A stretch of 64,000 nt of DNA, taken from contig NZ_CP014480.1 of the NCBI RefSeq assembly GCF_001580365.1, positions 124,001-188,000 on the forward strand. The letters run 5' to 3'. Every line of letters starts with the position of its first letter. Positions within the stretch are counted from its first letter, which is position 1. This document shows, piece by piece, positions 31,088-39,332 of the stretch. The notes under the pieces are model-generated. The model saw nothing but the letters and a program-made list of their open reading frames with translations, made no database searches and had not been told where the DNA came from. A program made the position numbers and the translations under genes. Origin of the DNA: Kocuria turfanensis (GTDB taxonomy: Bacteria; Actinomycetota; Actinomycetes; Actinomycetales; Micrococcaceae).

Positions 31088-32435
31088 TCAGGCCGCGGGG
31101 GCTCCCTCGTCGCCGGCCGGGGAGTGCTCGGTCCCGGGGTGCTGCGTCTGGGACTGCTCGGCCTGGGGCTGCTCGGCCGGTGGCTGTTCGGCCTGGGGCT
31201 GCTCGGCGTGGCGGGCGGCGCGCTTGCGCGCCCGCAGCTCCCGGGTCGGCCACCGCCTGGTCACCGGTGCTCTTGGGCGGCTGCCAGCAGAAGCGGCGCA
31301 GGTGCTCCGGGGTGAGCAGGTTCTCGGTCGGCAGCCCGTGCTCCTCCGCCAGCTCGGTCACGACCGGCTTGAGGACCTTCAGTCGGGCGGCGGCCTCGGG
31401 ACGCTTGACCTCCCAGGCCTTCACGGGCGGCAGGGCGTCGGAGCGCACGGTCACGGGGACGAGCTCGGCGGCGTTGCGGGCCTCGGCGATCGCCCGCAGC
31501 CACCGAGGGGCCTCCCGCGAGGCCTGCCGGCCGTGGAAGCCGGGGGTGGCCAGCAGCTGGGGCACGGTCCGGGGCATGGCGGAGGCGGCCGCCACCAGGG
31601 CCGCGTCCGGCAGCAGCCGGCTGGGGGAGAGGTCCTTGTGCTGGGCCAGCCGTTCGCGCTCCTCCCACAGCAGGCGCAGCGCGGTGAGCTGACGGCGGCC
31701 CTTGACCTTGTTGATCCCGGAGGTCCTGCGCCACGGGTCCTGGCGCGGCGGGGCGGGCGGAGCCGTGCGCACGGCCTCGAACTCCTCCAGCGCCCACTCG
31801 AGCTTGCCCTGCTCCCGGAGCAGGTCCTCCATCGCCCAGCGCAGCGGGATGAGCATCTCCACGTCGAGGGCGGCGTAGTTGAGCCAGTCCTGCGGCAGGG
31901 GCCGCTTGGACCAGTCGACGGCGGAGTGCTCCTTCGCCAGCGTGTATCCGAGCAGCTCCTCCGTCTCGGCGGCCAGGCCCACCCGCCGGAGCCCGGCGAT
32001 GCGCCCGCCCAGCTCGGTGTCGAAGAGCAGGTCCGGCTCCATGTCCAGCGCCCGCAGCGAGGGCAGGTCCTGGGTGGCGGCGTGCAGCACCCACTCCACG
32101 CCGGCGAGGGCTTCGTTCAGCACGGCCAGCGACCCGGTGGCCTCGGGGTCGATCAGCACGGTGCCCACGCCCTCGCGGCGCAGCTGGACGAGGAAGGCGC
32201 GCTGGCCGTAGCGGAAGCCGGAGGCGCGTTCGGTGTCGATCGCGGCCGGGCCCGACCCCCCGGCGACGGCGGCGGCGGCCCGCTCGAGCCCGGCCACGGT
32301 CTCGATGACGGGCGGGACGCCGTCGAACGGGGCCGCGAGGTGGACGCTGTCGGGGATCTCGTAGTCCTCGAAGCCGGCGACCACCGGGGTCGAGGGCTCG
32401 TCGGGCGCGGATCGGCGGTCGGCTGGGCTGGTCAA
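31088..32435 (-). CDS. rnd: Ribonuclease D with HRDC domain, apparent frameshift near its 3' end
   Basis: This is a DEDD-type 3'-5' exoribonuclease of RNA maturation. Exonuclease motifs are AIDTERASGF (Asp/Glu), HAATQDLPSL (Asp) and NYAALDVEMLIP (Tyr-x3-Asp). An HRDC domain follows at about 235-320. The only usable start is TTG 32433-32435. The literal frame stays open to 30909, crossing the terminator at 30989 and overlapping the YtxH-like gene. After STGDQAVAD (about 31245) codon quality collapses in that frame and improves in the next one, which reads RELRARKRAARHAEQPQ and stops at 31088. I place the end there and infer a one-base insertion in the GGG at 31243-31245. Confidence 0.8.
31148..31207 (+). 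repeat. 15-bp minisatellite in the RNase D tail
   Basis: Four 15-bp units start at 31148, 31163, 31178 and 31193. The second and fourth are identical, and the others differ at a few bases. In the better coding frame they encode AEQPQ-type pentapeptides. Confidence 0.85.
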
Positions 32436-32487
32436 GGAGCGTCTTCGATTCTGTGTCGGCCCCGTGGGGGCGCGGTCGGTTCGGTGG

Positions 32488-33159
32488 TCAGCGGCGCGGG
32501 TGCAGCACGGTCACCCCGCGCGGGTAGGGCGGCAGGCCCGCGAACGCGCAGACCGTGTCCGCCCAGGCGGCGAGGTGCGGCTCCACGTCGGACCCGTCGG
32601 GCGTCCAGGACGCCCGCAGCTCGACGTCGGCCCCCTCGACCTGGTCGCCGAGGGTCCCGAAGCCCTCGGCGAGGACCCGGGACGCCGTGCCGCCCTCCCG
32701 AGAATATCCGGCCCGGTGGCGTTGCAGGGACTCGAGCAGCCGGGTCCAGGCGAGCAGCCCGGCGGTGTCGTCGCACCCGACCTCCCGGCCCACGGCCGCC
32801 CGCGCCCAGGTGACGATGCGGAGGGGCCCGCCCCAGGCCTCGGGCTCGGAGGGGTCGAACAGGAGCACGAAGCGGCCCGCGGCCAGCTCGTCCGCCGGGC
32901 CCCGGCCGCCGAGCTCGTCCCGCGGGGACGCCGCGCGCGGCAGGGCCGGGAGCGCCGTGCGGGGCTCCAACGCGGGGCCGGCGGGTGGGTCCGGCGGCTG
33001 CCGCACCTCCGCGCGCACCGCGGCGGCGAAGGGGGCCAGGTGCGTGGGCGCGGGGATCTCGGTGAGCTCGATGCCGTCCCGGTACGGGGTGCGGAGCAGG
33101 TGCTCCAGGGCCTCCTGGAAGCCCTGGGACACCCCTGACAGGTCGTTCACGGTGCTCAC
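32488..33159 (-). CDS. DUF3000 family protein
   Basis: The 223-residue protein starts at GTG 33157-33159. TACCCT lies 6 nt upstream and no ribosome site is present, so the start is set by the leaderless pattern. The protein belongs to an uncharacterised actinobacterial family usually next to RNase D, and the motifs AGRFVLLFDPSEPEAWGGPL and DVELRASWTPDGSDVEPHL are visible. A Pro/Ala-rich loop lies near residues 55-90. No catalytic site is recognised. It reads toward RNase D with a gap of about 50 nt, so both may be on one message. Confidence 0.88.
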   Translation of the reverse strand: MSTVNDLSGVSQGFQEALEHLLRTPYRDGIELTEIPAPTHLAPFAAAVRAEVRQPPDPPAGPALEPRTALPALPRAASPRDELGGRGPADELAAGRFVLLFDPSEPEAWGGPLRIVTWARAAVGREVGCDDTAGLLAWTRLLESLQRHRAGYSREGGTASRVLAEGFGTLGDQVEGADVELRASWTPDGSDVEPHLAAWADTVCAFAGLPPYPRGVTVLHPRR

Positions 33160-33165
33160 ACTGGA

Positions 33166-33171
33166 AGGGTA
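33166..33171 (-). promoter_or_regulatory. Leaderless -10 for the DUF3000 gene
   Basis: On the minus strand this is TACCCT, 6 nt before the GTG. No Shine-Dalgarno is seen. Confidence 0.55.
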
Positions 33172-33223
33172 GGCCGTCCGGGCGCCGGCGCGGCCGGTGC
33201 CACGCCGCGCGCGGGCCCGCCGG

Positions 33224-33694
33224 TCACGAGGAGGCGGGGACCAGCCGGACGGAGACGGAGTTGATGCAGTACCGCAGGTCGGTCGGGGTGGGGAAGCCCT
33301 CGCCGCCGAAGACGTGGCCCATGTGCGAGTCGCAGGCGGCGCACCGGACCTCCACGCGCTCCATGCCCAGGGTGGTGTCCTTGATGTAGCGGACCCGGTC
33401 CTCCGCGAGCGGGGCGTAGAAGGAGGGCCACCCGCAGTGGGCGTCGAACTTCGTCTCCGAGCGGAACAGCTCGGCGCCGCACGCGCGGCAGGTGTACACG
33501 CCCTCGGTCTCGGTGTTCCAGTACTCGCCCGTGAAGGGCCGTTCCGTCCCGGCCTCCCGCAGCACGTGGTACTCCTCGGGGGACAGGATCGAGCGCCAGT
33601 CCTGCTCGGTCCGGTCGGCGGGTCCGGGACGGTCGGCGGGCTCGGGACGGTCGGCGGGCTCGGGACGGTCGTCGTGCCTGGTGGTCTCGCTCAT
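33224..33694 (-). CDS. msrB: Peptide-methionine (R)-S-oxide reductase
   Basis: The 156-residue enzyme reduces R-methionine sulfoxide in oxidised proteins. Zinc-binding pairs CRAC and CAAC, the motif HCGWPSF, and the catalytic RYCINSVSV with Cys near the C-terminus are all present. The ATG is set by a GGAGGAC ribosome site. The 25-residue N-terminus is an unusual PEPADR/PGPADR repeat encoded by three 18-bp units (33613-33666). Longer reading in this frame to 35275 is antisense to the hydrolase and is a shadow. Confidence 0.95.
   Translation of the reverse strand: MSETTRHDDRPEPADRPEPADRPGPADRTEQDWRSILSPEEYHVLREAGTERPFTGEYWNTETEGVYTCRACGAELFRSETKFDAHCGWPSFYAPLAEDRVRYIKDTTLGMERVEVRCAACDSHMGHVFGGEGFPTPTDLRYCINSVSVRLVPASS
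33613..33666 (+). repeat. 18-bp coding repeat in msrB, three units
   Basis: Units start at 33613, 33631 and 33649. The last two are identical and the first differs at one base. They encode the PEPADR N-terminal repeat of MsrB. Confidence 0.85.
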
Positions 33695-33838
33695 GGTGTC
33701 GTCCTCCGGGGTCGGGCGGGTGGTCTGACGGATGCTCCGGCGGGTGGCCCGGCCGGCGGCCCGGGACCCGGAGCACCCGGCAGGGACAACGACGTGCCCC
33801 TCCGGGTTATGCCCGCGGCCCCGTGGAAGACTGGTGAC

Positions 33839-35161
33839 ATGCCTCGACGCTTCCTCCCGGCCCCCGCCGCGCCCCCCGCGGTGCCGTCCGCCCCCGCGAC
33901 GGCGTGGGCGCGCGGCGCCGTGGTCGGCGCCGCCGCCACCGTGGGCGCGGCCTCGCTGTCCTTCGGGCTCTCCAGCGCCGCCGCGGCCTACTTCGCCCGG
34001 CAGGTCGTGGTGCCGCCGAAGTACCGTTCCGAGGACCTGCCCATCCTCGGGCTGACCCGCACCGGCGAGGACGGGGACCCTGCGGCGACGACCCTCGTGA
34101 AGCTGCCGACCACGGTGGACACGACCGTGGCCGGCACCTACAGCCTGCGCTTCGACGCCGGCCGCGGCCACGCCCGGATCGGCGCGATCCGCTCCTACTC
34201 CCCGCAGGAGGGCACCGTGACCCGGGTGGTGGAGGAGGTCTACGCGGGGGACCTCGCGAAGGCCTCCCGCGGCTTCTGGTCCGGGACCGTCTACCCGGAC
34301 CCCGGCGCCGCCGGACTGCCGTTCGAGGAGGTCGAGATCCCCATCGAGGTCGGCCCCGCGCCCTGCTGGGTCGTGCCCGCCGAGGGCGGGCCCACCCCGG
34401 AGGGCGAGCGGCCGCGGGAGCTGCCGGGGCCGTGGGCGATCATGGTGCACGGGCGCGGGGCCAACCGGATGGAGACGGTGCGCGCGGTGCCCGTCGCCCG
34501 GGAGCTCGGGCTGACCTCCCTGCTGATCTCCTACCGCAACGACCGCGAGGCGCCGCCCACCCACGACTTCCGGTACGGGCTGGGGTTCACGGAGTGGAAG
34601 GACGTGCAGACGGCGATCAGCTACGCCAAGTCCCGCGGCGCCACCCAGATCGTGCTCTTCGGCTGGTCGATGGGCGGGGCCATCTCCCTGCAGACGGCCG
34701 ACCTCTCCTTCTACCGCGACGACATCGCGGCCCTGGTGCTGACCGGCCCGGTCGTGGACTGGTTCGAGCTGATCGCCCACCACTCCCGCACCCGGCGCAT
34801 CCCCTCCGGGATCGGCAGGCTGGCCACCAACCTCATCTCGCACCCGGCGGGGCGGATGCTGACCGGTCTCGCCGCGCCGGTGGACCTCAAGGCCCTCGAC
34901 TGGCTGTCCCGCAGCGAGCAGCTGCGCACGCCCACCCTGGTGCTGCACTCCGTGGACGACGAGTTCGTCCCCGCCGCCAGCTCCCGCCGGCTCGCGGAGC
35001 TGAACCGGCTCGTGGAGTTCGTGCCGTTCACCCGCGCCCGGCACACCAAGGAGTGGAACGTGGACCCGCGGCGGTGGGAGGACGCGGTGCGGCGCTGGCT
35101 GCCGGAGCGGCTGGCGCAGGACGCCCGGTCCGCCGGGGGAGCCGCGGCCGTGCGGCGCTGA
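33839..35161 (+). CDS. Membrane-anchored alpha/beta hydrolase
   Basis: The 440-residue protein has an N-terminal hydrophobic segment (about 25-55) that may anchor it. The hydrolase domain spans about 195-425. The nucleophile elbow is FGWSMGGA, the acid is in HSVDDEFVP, and the His in ARHTKEW. The oxyanion region is VHGRGANRMET. It could be an esterase, thioesterase or peptidase of unknown substrate. No ribosome site precedes ATG 33839; AAGACT 6 nt upstream hints at a leaderless start. It converges on the YbaK-type gene with 5 nt between the stops. Confidence 0.85.
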   Translation: MPRRFLPAPAAPPAVPSAPATAWARGAVVGAAATVGAASLSFGLSSAAAAYFARQVVVPPKYRSEDLPILGLTRTGEDGDPAATTLVKLPTTVDTTVAGTYSLRFDAGRGHARIGAIRSYSPQEGTVTRVVEEVYAGDLAKASRGFWSGTVYPDPGAAGLPFEEVEIPIEVGPAPCWVVPAEGGPTPEGERPRELPGPWAIMVHGRGANRMETVRAVPVARELGLTSLLISYRNDREAPPTHDFRYGLGFTEWKDVQTAISYAKSRGATQIVLFGWSMGGAISLQTADLSFYRDDIAALVLTGPVVDWFELIAHHSRTRRIPSGIGRLATNLISHPAGRMLTGLAAPVDLKALDWLSRSEQLRTPTLVLHSVDDEFVPAASSRRLAELNRLVEFVPFTRARHTKEWNVDPRRWEDAVRRWLPERLAQDARSAGGAAAVRR

Positions 35162-35166
35162 CCCGG

Positions 35167-35658
35167 TCAGGTCCGCAGCGCCGCCGTGCACCCGCCCGTG
35201 AGCCGCAGCAGCTCGGCCGGGGCCAGCTCCACGTCCAGGCCCCGGCGCCCGCCGGAGACGAGCACCGTGGCCCACGCGAGCGCGGAGTCGTCCAGCAGAG
35301 TGGGGGAGGGCGTCTTCTGCCCCAGCGGGGAGATGCCCCCGACCACGTAGCCGGTGCGCCGCTCCGCCAGCCGGGGCTCGGCCAGGGCGGCCCTCTTCCA
35401 GCCCAGCGCGGCCGCGGCCGCGCGCACGGACAGCCGGGCGGAGACGGGCAGCACCGCCACCGCCCAGTCGCGCTCGTGGACGAGCATGAGCGTCTTGAAC
35501 ACCTGGCCGGGGTCGCGGCCCAGCGCGGCGGCGGCCTCCAGGCCGAAGGACGCCGCCGCGGGGTCGTGCTCGTACTCGTGCCGGGCGTAGGTCACGCGCT
35601 CCCGCTCCAGGAGCGCGACGGCGGCCGTGGGCCCGGCGCGGCGGGCGGTCCTGGCCAT
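35167..35658 (-). CDS. YbaK/EbsC-type aminoacyl-tRNA deacylase
   Basis: The 163-residue protein is of the Cys-tRNA(Pro) deacylase type, which hydrolyses mischarged tRNA. The motifs GRDPGQVFKTLMLVHERDW, VVGGISPLGQKTPSPTLLD and the conserved Lys in QVFKTL are seen. The ATG at 35656-35658 starts just after SufE-gene end. It may correct Cys, Ala or other misacylation; the exact tRNA is unknown. It is read in the same direction as sseA and sufE and lies downstream of them, so it could share their promoter. Confidence 0.9.
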   Translation of the reverse strand: MARTARRAGPTAAVALLERERVTYARHEYEHDPAAASFGLEAAAALGRDPGQVFKTLMLVHERDWAVAVLPVSARLSVRAAAAALGWKRAALAEPRLAERRTGYVVGGISPLGQKTPSPTLLDDSALAWATVLVSGGRRGLDVELAPAELLRLTGGCTAALRT

Positions 35659-35675
35659 GACGGGCGCCCCGGCGC

Positions 35676-36131
35676 TCAGGCGCCCTGGAGTTCGCGCACG
35701 CGCCGCTTGACCCGCCCGAGCATCGCCGACATCCCGCGCATCCGCAGCGGGGAGACGAGCTGGGTCAGGCCGAAGCGCTCGGGCAGGTCGTCCGGGACCT
35801 CGAGGACCTGCCGGGCGGGCAGGCCGTCGAGCCCCTCGTGCAGGATGGACGCGAAGCCGCGGGTGGTCGGCGCCTCCGCCGGGGCGGAGAAGAACAGCCG
35901 CACCGGGGTCTCGGGGCCCGGCTCGGTGCCCTCGTCCCACTCCACGGTCAGGAACAGCGGCGACTGGCACTCCACGACCTGCTCCAGCTCCTCCGGGTGC
36001 TCGCCGAGCCGGGCGGGCAGGGCCGGCAGGGAGCGGGAGAACTCCAGCAGCAGCTGGAGCTTGTCCTCCTCCGGGACGGCCGTGAAGTCCTCGACGAGCT
36101 CCTCGAGCTGGGCGGGCAGCGGAGCGCTCAT
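35676..36131 (-). CDS. SufE-family sulfur acceptor
   Basis: The 151-residue protein accepts persulfide sulfur from a cysteine desulfurase for Fe-S assembly. The conserved cysteine is in [10 protein letters not shown], and the C-terminal motif [17 protein letters not shown] is present. It overlaps the sulfurtransferase gene by 4 nt (ATGA) and is thus coupled. No sufS-like gene is in the window, so its desulfurase partner is elsewhere. Confidence 0.92.
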   Translation of the reverse strand: MSAPLPAQLEELVEDFTAVPEEDKLQLLLEFSRSLPALPARLGEHPEELEQVVECQSPLFLTVEWDEGTEPGPETPVRLFFSAPAEAPTTRGFASILHEGLDGLPARQVLEVPDDLPERFGLTQLVSPLRMRGMSAMLGRVKRRVRELQGA

Positions 36132-37036
36132 CGGGCCGACCCCGGGGCCTCGCCGCGCTCCTCGCCGAGGACGATGGGCACGCGCACGGAGTTGCCCCAC
36201 TCGGTCCACGAGCCGTCGTAGTTGCGCACCTTCTCGAAGCCGAGCAGGTACTTCAGCACGAACCAGGTGTGGCTGGAGCGCTCGCCGATGCGGCAGTAGG
36301 CGATGATGTCGTCGTCCTCGGCCAGGCCGACCTCGTCGCGGTAGACCGCCTCGAGCTCCTGGCGGGAGCGGAACCGGCCGTCCTCGGCGGCGGCCCGGGC
36401 CCACGGCACGGAGGCCGCGGTGGGGATGTGCCCGCCGCGCAGGGTGCCCTCCTGGGGGTACTCGGCCATGTGCGTGCGCTCGCCGGTGTACTCCGGCAGG
36501 GACCGGACGTCGATCAGCGGCCGCTCGCCGAGGTGGCCGAGCACGTCCTCCTGGTAGGCACGGGCCCGGGAGTCGTCGCGCTCCACCACCGGGTACTCGG
36601 CGCGCTCGGGCACGACCTTGTCGGTGGACAGCTCGCGGCCCTCGGCGATCCACTTGTCCCGCCCGCCGTTCATGAGCCGCACGTCCGGGTGGCCGAACAG
36701 CTCGAACACCCACAGGGCGTAGGCGGCCCACCAGTTCGACTTGTCCCCGTAGACGACCACGGTGGTGTCGCGGGAGATGCCCTTGCGGGACATCAGCTCC
36801 GCGAACTGCGCGCCGTCGACGTAGTCGCGGGTGTCGGGGCGGTTCAGGTCGGTGTGCCAGTCCACCTTCACGGCGCCGGGGACGTGCCCGGTCTCGTAGA
36901 GCAGCACGTCCTCGTCGGACTCGACGACCACCAGGCCCGGGTCGTCGAGGTGCTCGGCGACCCACTGCGTGGACACCAGCCGCTCGGGGTGCGCGTACTG
37001 CGCGAACTCTTCGTTGTTCTCCACGGCAACGCCCAT
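36128..37036 (-). CDS. sseA: Rhodanese-type sulfurtransferase
   Basis: This 302-residue tandem rhodanese carries sulfur from thiosulfate or mercaptopyruvate to an acceptor. The first domain (about 20-150) is inactive. The second has the active-site loop [14 protein letters not shown] with the catalytic Cys near residue 242. The CRIGE loop is the actinobacterial thiosulfate/3-mercaptopyruvate type. The start ATG has an AAGGAG ribosome site. Translational coupling to SufE points to a role in sulfur mobilisation. Confidence 0.93.
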   Translation of the reverse strand: MGVAVENNEEFAQYAHPERLVSTQWVAEHLDDPGLVVVESDEDVLLYETGHVPGAVKVDWHTDLNRPDTRDYVDGAQFAELMSRKGISRDTTVVVYGDKSNWWAAYALWVFELFGHPDVRLMNGGRDKWIAEGRELSTDKVVPERAEYPVVERDDSRARAYQEDVLGHLGERPLIDVRSLPEYTGERTHMAEYPQEGTLRGGHIPTAASVPWARAAAEDGRFRSRQELEAVYRDEVGLAEDDDIIAYCRIGERSSHTWFVLKYLLGFEKVRNYDGSWTEWGNSVRVPIVLGEERGEAPGSAR

Positions 37037-37176
37037 GGGGGCTCCTTCCGGGGTGGGGATCGGATTCCCCTCCAGCGTAGTGCTCCCGGCCGGGCGCCGC
37101 CCCCCGCGCGGGGGGCGGCGGACCCGGGTCGGTCCGGATTTCGCGGTCGGCGCACCGGCGGCCGCGGGGCGCGGGC

Positions 37177-37182
37177 TAAAAT
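37177..37182 (+). promoter_or_regulatory. -10 box for zapE
   Basis: TAAAAT, a strikingly AT-rich hexamer in this GC-rich gap, about 79 nt before the zapE GTG. The divergent sseA promoter must also lie in the 37037-37260 gap, but I cannot pick its box. Confidence 0.5.
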
Positions 37183-37260
37183 CGCCGGAGCACCCGCGCG
37201 CGTCCCTTCGGCGTGCCGAACCAGCGAGCCGTCGTGCCCGGCGGACAGAGAGGTCTCCCC

Positions 37261-38319
37261 GTGAGCATCCGCATCGAACACCTCACCGACCGCCGGCCGC
37301 ACGTGTCGGCCGATGAACTGCTGGCGGGGTTCCGCCCGTCCGAGCGCTTCGGCGAGGTCTCGTTCGACACCTACCGCCCCGATCCCCAGCAGCCGTCCCA
37401 GGCGGAGGCCGTGCGGGAGCTGCGCGCCTTCGCGGACTCCGTGGGACGGGCCGGCTCCGGCGGCGGGTTCTTCGCCAAGCTCTTCGGCGGCGGGCCCCGC
37501 TCCGCCGACGTCCGCACGGGGATCTACCTCGACGGCGGCTTCGGTGTGGGCAAGACCCACCTGCTCGCCTCCTTGTGGCACGCCGTGCCCGGCCCCAAGG
37601 CCTTCGGCACCTTCGTGGAGTACACCAACCTGGTGGGCGCGCTGACCTTCCGCAAGGCCGTGGACGCCCTGAGCACCTACCAGCTGGTGTGCATCGACGA
37701 GTTCGAGCTCGACGACCCCGGGGACACTGTGCTGATGTCCCGCCTGATGCGCGAGCTCGCCGACGCCGGGGTCCGGATCGCGGCGACGTCCAACACCCTG
37801 CCCGGCTCCCTCGGCGAGGGCCGCTTCGCCGCCCAGGACTTCCAGCGGGAGATCCAGGTGCTGGCCGACCAGTTCGAGGTCGTGCGCATCGACGGCGAGG
37901 ACTTCCGCCACCGCGGCCTGCCGCAGGCCCCGGCGCCGCTGTCCGGCGACGAGCTCGAGCGCGCCGTCGAGGACCGGTTCCCGGGCCAGGTGGTGGCCGC
38001 GGACGCGTTCGCCGACCTGATCGAGCACCTCTCCGGCGTGCACCCCTCCCGGTACCGCAAGCTCCTGGAGGGGATCGACGCGATCGTGTGGCAGGACGTG
38101 CACACGATCGAGCAGCAGGCCGTGGCTCTGCGCTTCGTCGTGCTCGCCGACCGGCTCTACGACAAGAACCTGCCGATCATCGCCTCCGGCCGCCCCTTCG
38201 ACGAGGTCTTCACGGCCGAGATGATGGCCGGGGGCTACCAGAAGAAGTACTACCGGGCGGTCTCGCGGCTCACCGCGCTGGCCCGGGAGGGGATCCTGGG
38301 AGACGTCTCCACGGTCTGA
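37261..38319 (+). CDS. zapE: Cell division AFG1-like ATPase ZapE
   Basis: The 352-residue ATPase has the AFG1/ZapE fold: Walker [15 protein letters not shown] near residue 95, Walker [14 protein letters not shown] near 145, sensor region [10 protein letters not shown]. coli ZapE modulates FtsZ ring stability under stress. The actinobacterial role is inferred. Starts at GTG 37261 with AGAGAGG upstream; the in-frame GTG 37213 is a less likely alternative. It is followed by a strong hairpin and the tRNA cluster. Confidence 0.92.
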   Translation: MSIRIEHLTDRRPHVSADELLAGFRPSERFGEVSFDTYRPDPQQPSQAEAVRELRAFADSVGRAGSGGGFFAKLFGGGPRSADVRTGIYLDGGFGVGKTHLLASLWHAVPGPKAFGTFVEYTNLVGALTFRKAVDALSTYQLVCIDEFELDDPGDTVLMSRLMRELADAGVRIAATSNTLPGSLGEGRFAAQDFQREIQVLADQFEVVRIDGEDFRHRGLPQAPAPLSGDELERAVEDRFPGQVVAADAFADLIEHLSGVHPSRYRKLLEGIDAIVWQDVHTIEQQAVALRFVVLADRLYDKNLPIIASGRPFDEVFTAEMMAGGYQKKYYRAVSRLTALAREGILGDVSTV

Positions 38320-38450
38320 GGCCGCCGCCCGGGCGCACTGCCCGACCCCGCCTCCCGCGCCCGCCCGCTCCGCCGCCGTCCCCGGGACGGGCCGGCGGGG
38401 CGGGCGTCGTCGTCCCGGGCCCGGAGCGGCCCCGCCCGGGGGCGGCACGA

Positions 38451-38495
38451 CGACGAGGGCCCCGGCTGAGATGATCTCAGCCGGGGCCCTCGTCG
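38451..38495. terminator. Very strong bidirectional hairpin between zapE and tRNA-Val
   Basis: A perfect 21-bp stem (38451-38471 with 38475-38495) and a 3-nt loop. It serves zapE on the plus strand and tRNA-Val(CAC) on the minus strand. Confidence 0.88.
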
Positions 38496-38502
38496 GTGCT
38501 CG

Positions 38503-38574
38503 TGCGCGATACTGGGTTCGAACCAGTGACCTCTTCGGTGTGAACGAAGCGCGCTACCACTGCGCCAATCGCGC
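38503..38574 (-). tRNA. tRNA-Val (anticodon CAC)
   Basis: The 72-nt tRNA folds with a perfect 7-bp acceptor (GCGCGAT/ATCGCGC), D-arm GCGC-GCGC, anticodon loop TTCACAC and T-loop TTCGAAC. CCA is not encoded. It is 66/72 identical to the tRNA-Val(GAC) at 39101-39172 on the other strand. Confidence 0.95.
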
Positions 38575-38587
38575 TCACTGCTCGAAA

Positions 38588-38593
38588 ACCATA
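38588..38593 (-). promoter_or_regulatory. Candidate -10 for tRNA-Val(CAC)
   Basis: On the minus strand this is TATGGT, 13 nt before the tRNA 5' end. No convincing -35 box is seen at the right spacing. Confidence 0.35.
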
Positions 38594-38802
38594 ACCCACA
38601 ACCGGGCCGTCGGCCAATTCGCCGGCCCGGCCGCGCCGCCGGGCGTCGATTTGGCGATCCGGAAATCCGTCCCGTACAGTCTCTGCCTGTCAGGAACACC
38701 GACGGGTTCCGGCGAACGGACCGGCCGCGAGGCACGGGGCGCTCCAGGATTCCGCCGGATGTCGCAGGACCCGACCGACGGGAACGCCGGGCGGGGCTGT
38801 GA

Positions 38803-38808
38803 TAGAGT
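38803..38808 (+). promoter_or_regulatory. -10 box for the tRNA-Gly-Cys-Val cluster
   Basis: TAGAGT with TGTGA just before it (extended -10), 38 nt before tRNA-Gly. The surrounding gap 38575-38846 is otherwise empty. Confidence 0.5.
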
Positions 38809-38846
38809 TCCACACCGGAAGATCGAGAGATCCGCCGGAAAGACAT

Positions 38847-38919
38847 GCGGACGTAGCTCAGCTGGTAGAGCACCACCTTGCCATGGTGGATGTCGCGGGT
38901 TCGACTCCCGTCGTCCGCT
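38847..38919 (+). tRNA. tRNA-Gly (anticodon GCC)
   Basis: 73 nt; acceptor GCGGACG/CGTCCGC, anticodon loop TTGCCAT, T-loop TTCGACT. Discriminator base is T. CCA is not encoded. Confidence 0.96.
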
Positions 38920-38979
38920 CGCAGGAATCGGCATGTCCCATGCCGTGACCGACGGCCCTGTCCGCGAGGACGAGGCCCC

Positions 38980-39050
38980 GGTGGGGTGGCCGAGTGGTTA
39001 GGCAGCGGCCTGCAAAGCCGTCTACGCGGGTTCGAATCCCGTCTCCACCT
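38980..39050 (+). tRNA. tRNA-Cys (anticodon GCA)
   Basis: 71 nt; acceptor GGTGGGG/CTCCACC with one G-U pair, anticodon loop CTGCAAA, T-loop TTCGAAT. The discriminator is T, typical of Cys tRNA. Confidence 0.95.
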
Positions 39051-39100
39051 CGGTGCACGACCCACCATGCTTGACGGCCTCCCCGGAGGTCGCCGGTCAA

Positions 39101-39172
39101 GCGCGATTGGCGCAGCGGTAGCGCGCTTCCCTGACACGGAAGAGGTCACTGGTTCGATCCCAGTATCGCGCA
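39101..39172 (+). tRNA. tRNA-Val (anticodon GAC)
   Basis: 72 nt; acceptor GCGCGAT/ATCGCGC, anticodon loop CTGACAC, T-loop TTCGATC. It completes the Gly-Cys-Val order usual in actinobacteria. Confidence 0.95.
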
Positions 39173-39177
39173 CCACC

Positions 39178-39210
39178 CGAAGGCCCCGGCTCCACGAGCC
39201 GGGGCCTTCG
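39178..39210 (+). terminator. Terminator of the tRNA cluster
   Basis: A perfect 15-bp stem (39178-39192 with 39196-39210) with a 3-nt loop, right after tRNA-Val(GAC). Confidence 0.85.
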
Positions 39211-39332
39211 TCGTGCCCGGCGGGCCCCGGGCCTCCCGTGTCCGAGGCGGTCGGTAGCCTGCGGCCCAGGACCCGGAGCACCGGGGACCCGCCCGGGCGA
39301 GCCGGGGACCCGACGGAGAGGCGACGAGCAGC

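Noticed and set aside
38320..39332. Integrated element at the tRNA cluster
   Set aside because: No integrase, attachment repeat or change in base composition; the only partial tRNA duplicate is a complete functional tRNA.
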